Source: Patellaria atrata CBS 101060
Taxonomy: Eukaryota > Ascomycota > Dothideomycetes > Patellariales > Patellariaceae
DNA: 64,000 nucleotides
Direction of reading: 5' to 3'
Assembly (NCBI GenBank): GCA_010093705.1
Contig: MU006089.1
Location: 3,133,838 to 3,197,837 of the forward strand
The notes under the pieces are model-generated. The model did no database searches. It was not told the origin of the DNA and saw nothing but the letters and a program-made list of their open reading frames with translations. Shown here in pieces: positions 56,162 through 64,000 of the stretch. The position numbers were made by a program, and so were the translations under genes. How positions within the stretch are numbered: position 1 is the first letter of the stretch; every line of letters begins with the position of its first letter.

Positions 56162-57676
56162 GAGTCTTCTTGAGCACTGTCTCAAATAGTGTAACGTAGT
56201 ATAACCACCTGGGGGGTTTTCGGGGGGCCAAACCGTATATAAAATGATACCAAGAAACGCAAATGACCCACCACCCAATATAGGAACAGCATGCGGCTCG
56301 CCTCGAAGCCCCACAACCCTTTGCCCCTCCCCGCATATCACAACTTCGACCCTCGTATCATCGTATGTCCAGGTAAACGCTGTTGTCACTTCTTACATTA
56401 CATATCCCAAGCCCACGTGCCGCAACCGAAAGGGACCCGGTACACAATCCGATTCCGCCAACAGCGTCTCATCATATTGCTGCCAACGTCTCATTTGCAT
56501 ACCAGTTCGCTCAAACAAGAAGAAAGCCCGTTTAGGCGGTGGGAGAGGGGAGAGAAGGGCGTTTGTGGCGTCCGACGCGAGATCTTAGCGTTTAGCTGCG
56601 GGACGCAAGCGAGGTGCAGAGACGTTCGGTTTCCTCGCGAGAGTCGACTTTAACTTCTGCATTATCGATGTTTTGTATTGAGCGAAGGAAGCATTATGAT
56701 GACGATGCAGAGAGTTGGGGTAAGGGTTCGGTTGTTGTTGCTCCAATATACGTACGGTATTCACGGAGTTACTGCCAGTCTCGACCATCATCATAATACA
56801 AAGATAATAATCCTCCTCGGAAACGAAAGGATTGGTTCAAGATCGTTATCCTTACCGAACAAGCTATGTTTTAATTCGCGATATCCGCAATCGTCGTCCA
56901 ACATATTCGTCTCGAGATGCAGATGTTGTATAAATGCTCCACCACACCCCCCTGCGCACCATCTCTAGATCTGTGCACGTCAGAAAAATAAGCTTCGCCT
57001 CTTCGCTACCTCGCGGTTGCGATTGGTGTCCAGAATCCCGGAACCGCATTTCTCGTTATTTTCTTCCATATTGGGATGGCGTGGACATGGGTGTTGCAGA
57101 ATTCCAGAAGACGGTTCGAGGCGTGCCGCGTGCAGGGCTGAACCATCAGCGAGTTAAAGAGAGAGTTTTGGAATTTGGAGACGTCTTGAGACTTGCATGC
57201 ACGGAGCATGTTGCATTCGGGAAATATCAAAAGGAGCGGTCATCTGAAAAAGATAGATTATGAGGTTACTTCTGACAAGGTGGAGGAATTAGAATAGCAT
57301 CATTATGATTAATCAAAGAGACGGGGTTTGGTAAAGACGTGGGTTGGAATGTCTAATTGATATGATATTGAGTTTACCGAATCTGCTGCAGCGCGCGGTA
57401 AGTGATGCCCTATTTCCCAATTTAGCGACCGTTGACCGGGCTTCTGGTCCAACTTGAAGACGGCGAACTCGGGAATCGACATGACGACATCTCAAAGAAG
57501 AGTGTCTTCCAGGTAAATCATCAACCCCAAAGCTCCATCCGTTGGTTTGAACGGCGACCATCTTTATTGATACCATCCGAATAACAAATAGCTCTTCACC
57601 AGCTGGAGTTTCTGGGTCTGTACAGTACAACTGCGCTACAACCTACTCCTTTCGTAATCATCTTTGCCCTCGCAGT
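56162..57676. other. Intergenic, no gene supported
   Basis: About 1.5 kb. The minus-strand frame of the oxygenase stays open upstream to 56389, but lacks family similarity. Other short frames are mutually overlapping. Nothing else seen. Confidence 0.4.
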
Positions 57677-59987
57677 TCAGTCCTCACTCATTTGAGAAGA
57701 TTTCTTGGATCCGAAAGGTTTTATCCAGCTGAAATGCCGTAAAACTGAAGACTTTCGGCCTCGGGTGGTATCCTCGGGATCAGCTTCCGGCTCTGTCGTT
57801 TCCCCTTCAGATATTTGTCCCAATATCGCATTCCCATTCATCTATAGATTTGTGTAAGAATATATTGACCAGAATTATCTCCATGAGACTTACCGGTTCA
57901 GTTGAGTCTTTCCTCCACCATGCACTGCTGCGCTTGGAGCCGTCTTCTCCCTTTTTCCCAAAATCAATCTCCCGAAACTCAACACGTACATCCTTCGCGT
58001 CCTTCGCTAAGTCTTCTTCCGCAAACTTGTGCAAGTCCTCCAATGCTTTGTTTCTGTAAGTTGCAATCTCAGACGGTCGGCCATGTGCAGTGTCTCTGCC
58101 TCCTAGAGGTGGCACGGAACGTTCGGTACATTCAGGAACCATATCTGGGAATTCAGGATCCTCAAGCGAGTTATACATCTCTTCAACAGGACGATGAAGA
58201 TCGGTGGCAATCCTTTCGATTCGGAAGTGCTCTTCTGCATGAGCTTCATCTGAAGATCTTCTTTCCATTCGCGTTCTCTCGGCTGACTCTATCGCTGCGG
58301 AACGACGTCTGTCCCAATGATATGCATAACGCGCCACTTTTCCTGTTTCCAACTCCGTACTGGATGGTATAGCCTTCTCTTTCTCTTGCGGGGACGCTTC
58401 CGTTATCTGTCCGTCCAAGGTAACTTTGACAGCCGGTGGCTGATAAGTTGGACACTCTTCAATAATATGCGTAACAAATTCCTCGGTGCCGTCAATTGAT
58501 CTCTGTAGGTCTCTTTTCGAACGCTTCTTCACCTTCACCGACTTCAATACGGATAATGTGTTAACTGTACGTGAGGCTACCTGGGGTGCTTTGCTGTCAA
58601 CCTTTGATATCAGTTTAGACTCATCCTCCTTACTAGGTGCAACTTGAATAGCAGCTTCAGTGGCGCTGGCAGGTAGAGGTGAGCATATGGACTTTTGCGA
58701 ATGCATGGAAGTTGCATGCTCAGATAGTGATATGGTCTTCTTAACAGGTTCAGTGATTGTCGGCACTGGGCTCGAAGCGGGCTGCTCGAAATTTGGTCGA
58801 AGTTGTTCGGTATCTCCTGCTTGAGATATCCTGTCCGCATCTCCATGGCGTATTCGGTCTCTCTGAACCCTGCGCGTACGTTTATACTCCATGTAGTCGT
58901 CGATTTCATGTGATTTAGGCCTTAGCATCACTTCTCGAAATGGAATTTGGTCTTCTTCGCGTCGTAGCATTACTTCCCATATAGTTGTTTCTCCGTTGCG
59001 AAGTTTCGGATCCGCAGGTCGAATCCGCCACCCACTAACTGTATATCTTTTTTTTTCAAAAAAAAAAAGAGGTCAGTTATATGTCTTAAATGTGAGCTGA
59101 GTGTTACCAACAAGCCCTCATAGCGCACGCCTGCTCTTGGACTCCATAAAGACATGAGGGAATGTGCCCTTAATATTCGTATGGGATAGCGAGCAGTGTA
59201 GTCGGCTGCGCAAAGACGGTATCTACCTCGGTCACCGATCCTACATTTGTATGTGAATTCATCTGCGGAGAACGCTTCGGACTCATCACCTTCTTTCATG
59301 AGGATCGCATATGCTCCTGAGTCATCCGCACAGATACCGCCGTCTGTGATCTCAGAGTTGATAATACCGCTTCGATAGGCAAATAGAGCATTTATCCACC
59401 AACTGTAGACAAGAATTAACATTATTTAGGAGAACTATGAAAATACTACTCACTCTCCAGGTTTGAACCCAAGATCACCATGTTCAAAAGCAGCAAATGG
59501 AATTCCGGGGTTATCTTTGTTGAATCTGCTCAGTAGCGCCTTAATTTATAACATCAGTAATTGCAGACGTGTGAGAAGATTTTTGTTTTACCTCTCTAGT
59601 TATATCGTGTGGAGAACAGATCCCATAAAGACGTCCTCCAGGGACGAAGAGACTCGGTCGCAATTCTCTCAAAGGACCGTACTTTTTCTCCCAAGTCGTA
59701 ATAACTTCGTCACATTCAAAGGCTAGCCTAGATGGCCATCTTGTTGCCTTTCCAGAGACTTCCAAGACGGCGAAGTGAATACGAGATAACTTCAACGCCG
59801 ACGATGTGGGCGGATATTTGCGAAGGCTTCGGAACAGCTCATGGAGTTCAAGCACGTCGTTAGGACCTAGAACGTCAGGTCCATCGTATGCAATCATCGG
59901 GTCAAGGATGTCTCGAATCCATGATGCCTTTTTAGCTAGATCCTCAACGTAAAGATGATGATAGGTAGGATCATCAGCCAGAGCCAT
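57677..59987 (-). CDS. Fungal SRA-YDG-domain protein
   Basis: Five exons on the minus strand: 59987..59592, 59539..59454, 59402..59112, 59046..57894, 57841..57677 (696 aa from ATG 59987). Junctions restore continuous family sequence: DITRE-ALLSRFNKDNPG, GFKPGDWWINALFAYRSG, and RYEGLYTVSGWRI across the intron with the T/A homopolymers. The SRA-YDG core is SLWSPRAGVRYEGLY. The last intron (gtaagt..atag) adds a 54-residue Ser/Lys-rich end (PFGSKKSSQMSED). SRA domains bind DNA, in other organisms hemi-methylated CpG. In ascomycetes this larger protein (TYHHLYVEDL, YDGPDVLGPNDVLELH at the N-terminus) is uncharacterised to my knowledge. The 5' end is unresolved: upstream of 59987 family-like text EIRQVLEHPDVHLKQEEN runs in another frame. 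Confidence 0.8.
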
Positions 59988-60237
59988 AATGCAGGACACC
60001 AGAGGCAAGTTGTTGACGGGATCTATTCTCTTCTTGCTTCAAATGGACGTCAGGATGTTCTAGGACTTGTCGAATTTCAAACGGAGTTTAATATCCAGCC
60101 AGAACTAAGGCGACGAAGGGACTTGGTAAGTATCAAGATGCAAGTAAACGGACGGGAGACCAGAGCGTGGCATTCATAGTAGACGGTAAGATAGTAGTTA
60201 TCTTCATAGGATATAAACACACATAGATGTCTGTCGG

Positions 60238-61485
60238 TTACTCCTTCCGTTGTTCTGCAGATTCTGGTCTTAGCTGCGGTTTAACCTCAACCCAAATAGG
60301 AACATGGTCACTAGGTCCTCTTTCCTTTGCGCTGTCGAGGATATCGGCATCCACCAAGCGTCCTTCAGCAACCAAGCTCTTACTCGTTATAATGAAATCT
60401 ACTCTATCGCAGCTAGAACCCCATTCCCTTCCTCTGGGATGATATGTGTATCGCTTCTCATCACCCTTCAAATAACGAAAGACGTCAATGCCAGCCAGAC
60501 CCTCCTCATCTTCGAAAAACTTTCTGTTGAAATCAGCCCTGTTAAAAACATGCTGTGTTGGATATTCTCGAAGGTTTGGATGGCCGTCAATGCGATTACG
60601 TGCAATATTGAAGTCTCCAGCCAATATAAGTTGCCACCCATCTCGTTCTAATCGTTGGCATTCATCTAATAAATGACGATGGAAAGCTAGTTTACGGTCA
60701 TGGCGGGTCCCGATGGTTTTGCCACTCGCCGGAGACCTGTATGGGTTGGTCGTGCCATTAACGGCATATATATTGAATAGCGCTGTGCGATCCTTCGTCT
60801 CGATAATATTTACTCGGCCTTCACGGTCCCATTCGACGGTTCTAACTCGTTCAATTTGCTTTTCATAGAAGTCTGACCTAATTATCGAAGCTACTCCATA
60901 CATCTTTCCCCCAAAACCACGGACATTGGACTTGTCCTCTGGTAATGTGAGATGGACGACATAGTCCGGCCCGTCATCCTGTGTACTGATACGACCATTG
61001 ACAGCTACCTGTACAGCACGTTTGGTTCTCTCGTCTTGAGAGTTTATCTTAACCTCTTGTAGTAAAACCGCATGAGGCCAACGATGGCGTTGTAAGAAAG
61101 AACGGATGGAAGCAGTTGGTCGAGGAGGGGATATATTTCTTACTTTGACGGCACCAACAGAAGACTTTATATTGGAAGTGTTAGAAACGGGAGAGAAAAA
61201 AGAGGAAATGGATTTCTGAAGAAAAGGAGCTATGCCATTGACGTTCCATGAAAAGATCCTGATGCTTGGGCAAAGGAGCGCTGAACTTGATTTGGAAACG
61301 TCAATTTGAGACATATTACGAATATCGGGAACAGCGTCAGAAAGCTTGCGACGCTTGTTAGGCGGCGGGCTGATATTCCTTTCTCTCTTTAGTGACATTG
61401 TTGAGAAAGGGACGATTCCAGTGATTGAAGCTTGAGTATGACGCAATAGAGAATTGGAAAAGACAAGATATGCATTTCTCGACAT
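60238..61485 (-). CDS. ExoIII-type AP endonuclease / DNase I-like nuclease
   Basis: Single exon, 415 aa. Endonuclease/exonuclease/phosphatase fold motifs in order: IFSWNVNG (Asn81, metal/phosphate site), LLQEVKI (catalytic Glu), NIYAVNG, ILAGDFNIARNRID (Asp/Asn pair), SSCDRVDFIITSK and GPSDHVPIWVEV (final Asp-His). This is the ExoIII/APE1 set, so the likely job is cutting DNA at abasic sites in base-excision repair. The first 28 residues (MSRNAYLVFSNSLLRHTQAS) are Arg/Ser/Leu-rich without acidic residues, like a mitochondrial presequence. A second in-frame Met (residue 30, MSLKRERN) precedes a basic KKRRK-like patch that could give a nuclear form. Dual targeting from two starts is inference. 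All catalytic motifs are present. Confidence 0.88.
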   Translation of the reverse strand: MSRNAYLVFSNSLLRHTQASITGIVPFSTMSLKRERNISPPPNKRRKLSDAVPDIRNMSQIDVSKSSSALLCPSIRIFSWNVNGIAPFLQKSISSFFSPVSNTSNIKSSVGAVKVRNISPPRPTASIRSFLQRHRWPHAVLLQEVKINSQDERTKRAVQVAVNGRISTQDDGPDYVVHLTLPEDKSNVRGFGGKMYGVASIIRSDFYEKQIERVRTVEWDREGRVNIIETKDRTALFNIYAVNGTTNPYRSPASGKTIGTRHDRKLAFHRHLLDECQRLERDGWQLILAGDFNIARNRIDGHPNLREYPTQHVFNRADFNRKFFEDEEGLAGIDVFRYLKGDEKRYTYHPRGREWGSSCDRVDFIITSKSLVAEGRLVDADILDSAKERGPSDHVPIWVEVKPQLRPESAEQRKE

Positions 61486-62270
61486 AAACTACCATAGTAT
61501 GGACCGCTTATAGAGACTGTTTAGGGAGATAATACTGAAGAATTCCCCGATATGATGAGTTGCATTGGCCCACTTCATTCTTACTGCAGTGATGTTTGAA
61601 CGTGACGGTTTGGGATATTTGTTGGATGAGGACGACGGAAGTGGCCGGAGGGAATTCCGAAAAATAATTCCGAGATGGCGTTATCGATAAAGTGGATTTG
61701 GCATTTAATTAGCATAGAATGGACAGCCATTTCGGCTTCAAACATTATTTTCAGAATAATTTTGATTCGCAAGGTACGTTCACGTCCATACAGTGTACCA
61801 GACGGGTTCATTTTCCTAGTGATCAAAGTCATACCCCAGAAAAAGAGTCAGTCTTATGCAGAAAAGGTTGCTTACATGGTGAGCACACGACAGGATGCCT
61901 AAAACGGGTGGTGCCGTAATACCGATGCTGGCGCAAAATCAGGGGAGCTTCGTTAGCACATCGGCTCCCTACAGCACATTGAAAGGCAAATATGAGGCCT
62001 TGATTGCAAAAATGAGCTCGCTGAGCTTTGAAATCAATCCCTAAACCAATATGCTATCAACTCTGAACCCTCAAAGTGTATCATACGCTGAGAAACTTGC
62101 GATGGTTTGAGGCTGATAGATATACGCGTCTCGACACTCTGTTGCACCTTCCAGCTCTCGGCAATTTGGCGAGGAATTAGTTATTCGCAATCCTTCTTCT
62201 CCTGCTGACGCGTAGAAGGGTCTCTGCGAAAACGGTCGTTATACCAGAGAAGAGGGAGAGCATCAACACC
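61486..62270. promoter_or_regulatory. Divergent promoter region, AP endonuclease (-) / Cas1p-like gene (+)
   Basis: About 0.8 kb between two divergent start codons. Small frames at 61581-61832 and 61675-61902 overlap antisense to each other and have no motifs. No individual elements assigned. Confidence 0.45.
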
Positions 62271-64000
62271 ATGGTTCAACTTTCAGCCCTCGTGCAGAAA
62301 GGAGTCTACGTTCTCTGGATTCTGGTCCTCCTCGCCGCCGTACACCGAAATTTTCGGACAGGTTCGTTCACTCTTCCCCTCTAGTTTGTGGAACCCATGT
62401 TTGGACGTCTCTATATTGAAGAATGTTGCTGATCCATCCTCCTGTCGTAGACTCATCCGACCCCCAAAAATGCGGTGCCCTCCTAGAGGAAGGTCAATGG
62501 CTCGATCCGCAGCGTTCCGCTTACTCACCCCCAGATGGGTATACTATCTGGCAGCCACCTGGGTGTATGGTACATAACTACAGTGCTGAAGATGTTGCAA
62601 GATGTTTTGGGAAGAGGAAGGTTCTGTTCGTTGGCGATTCGACGGTTCGACAAGTCTTCTGGGCAGCCGCGAAAAAGATTGACCCATCGGGATATCCTAA
62701 AAAGAGAACACTCAAGGAGAATAAAGAGCTACACTCTAACATGGTGTATAATACAACGGACCACCATCTGGAATTCTTATGGGATCCATACCTGAATAGT
62801 TCCATTCTTCATGCTGAGCTCCATGCTTTCCGAACAGCCAAGGAACCTCAAGAAGGGGGAACATCAGAACCTACCCTCTCTATTCCTAGTTCTCAAAATG
62901 CTGCAAGCATACTTATTGGTGGTGGACTATGGCAGGCCCGTTACCTTGATGACAGATATTTTGAGCAGTTCAAGAGTGCTATTGACAATATCCTATTAAC
63001 TGTCTCGAATTACGATCAGAAAACCGATATTCGATTTGCCACCTTAAACGGGAAGGAAGGCCTTGGTGATAGTATCTTCTTCGCTCCGGTTCAGGAACCA
63101 TTATATGAGGAACTGTCTCCCAGCAGAGCAGCTACGATCAAGCCCGGAGAGATCTCAAGAATGAATGAGTATCTTCAGGAGCTTGCTGATAAGAAGAGAA
63201 TCACCCTGTTGTCCAGCTATGCTGCGATGATTAAAGGGGATCCTCTGACCTACGGAGATAGTGGTCTACATGTCATAGATCAGATTTCAAAGGAGAGGGC
63301 TGACGCCCTCTTCAATCTAAGGTGCAACGCAAAGGCTGCGTACAATGGCGGTTATCCCTTCAGCAGGACTTGTTGCAGTGCTTACCCTACAATTAACTTA
63401 GTCCAATTAGCTGTTATGGCTTTTGGGTTCGTCATATTGCCCCTGAGCGCTCTCACAAGATACGGAAGATCAAAGAGAACAAATCGGCCAAGTTCAAATG
63501 TAACGCTCAATGCGTCCATCATGCTCTTCGTAGCTTTGTGCTACTGTTATTTTGCAGACAGGACGGCTGTATTCGAGAAGGCCCATAAACGTTTCATAGT
63601 GTCTGACTTCCGTTCTCTCGCTTGGGGTGTGCTCCTTCTAGGCCTTCTTACCATAAGAAAGATCCCATCTTCTGGAAAGGCACCTATCTCCCAATCGACT
63701 CAACCGGACGAATCATTCCTACCTGAGGCTCAAACCGACGAATGGAAAGGATGGATGCAGTTCTTCGTCTTGATGTACCATTATACCGGTGCTACCGAGC
63801 ATCTCGGATTGTACATTATCACTCGACTCCTCATGGCATCTTACGTCTTCCTAACCGCATACCAACATTCTATGTACTTCCTAAGACAAAACGACTACTC
63901 ACTCCGTCACGTCGCAGGCGTTTTAATCCGTTTGAACCTCTCCACGGTCACCATATCGTACATGATGCGTACAGACTACATGTTCTACTACCTCGCACCG
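62271..64000 (+). CDS. Cas1p-type polysaccharide O-acetyltransferase (partial, runs off window)
   Basis: Exon 1 is 62271..62361 (context acaccATGGTT), then an 89-nt intron, then exon 2 from 62451 open to the window edge; at least 547 aa are visible and the 3' end is missing. An N-terminal signal-anchor (VYVLWILVLLAAVH) is followed by a lumenal PC-esterase-like domain with VLFVGDSTVRQVFW (GDS nucleophile), ILIGGGLWQARY and LTYGDSGLHVIDQ (likely catalytic Asp/His). The start of the multi-span membrane region follows (LVQLAVMAFGFVILPLSAL, SIMLFVALCYCYF, and HYTGATEHLGLYIITRLLMA). This is the plan of Cryptococcus Cas1p and CASD1, which O-acetylate capsule glucuronoxylomannan or sialic acid in the Golgi. 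In ascomycetes the substrate is presumably a wall glycan. The protein is whole as far as seen. Confidence 0.88.

Noticed and set aside
1-64000. CRISPR arrays, bacterial operons or integrated phage
   Set aside because: No regularly spaced repeats; genes have spliceosomal introns and fungal families throughout.

Overview
The window is nuclear DNA of a filamentous ascomycete (Pezizomycotina; a Leotiomycete-like fungus is my best guess, not proven). The basis is short introns (about 40-180 nt, mostly near 50) with GT..AG ends and CTRAY-like branch sites, compact genes on both strands, and typical ascomycete families (CFEM protein, Zn2Cys6 factor, LAP1-type aminopeptidase, App1, Cas1p, fungal SRA-YDG protein). 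I rebuilt most multi-exon genes by hand from splice sites and reading-frame phase; nothing was confirmed by a search. Left part (1-17 kb): an SDR oxidoreductase (-) stands head to head with a histidine acid phosphatase (+) that has very small 5' exons, followed by the nucleolar DEAD-box helicase DRS1. From about 7.9 to 14.1 kb lies a local family of F-box proteins that carry a conserved CxxC zinc-like module: two intact genes, at least three decayed copies and a duplicated 3' tail. A four-exon F-box/LRR-like gene on the - strand closes this block. Middle (17-45 kb): an ELO-type fatty acid elongase with a long charged tail, a secreted M28 leucine aminopeptidase, an 850-residue probable nuclear protein of unknown function, a decayed MFS drug transporter, two small unknown genes, a CFEM-domain membrane protein, a large Gln-rich Zn2Cys6 regulator with a second zinc-finger-like motif, an App1-type phosphatidate phosphatase, and one gag-like retroelement fossil. 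Several long stretches here hold no gene I can support, mainly 27.2-29.8 and 33.8-36.3 kb. Right part (45-64 kb): a Cys-rich single-pass wall/membrane protein, a plant-type (family 2) O-methyltransferase facing a LaeA/UbiE-like methyltransferase, a tRNA-derived SINE-like element, a carotenoid cleavage oxygenase, a fungal SRA-YDG protein, an ExoIII-type AP endonuclease and, running off the right edge, a Cas1p-type polysaccharide O-acetyltransferase. The gene set is mostly housekeeping plus accessory surface and metabolic functions. I see no complete biosynthetic cluster, no CRISPR and no convincing intact tRNA. The least explained items are the F-box/zinc family with its decay products, the 850-residue protein, the double-zinc regulator, and the elongase with repeated SWAEVV motifs.
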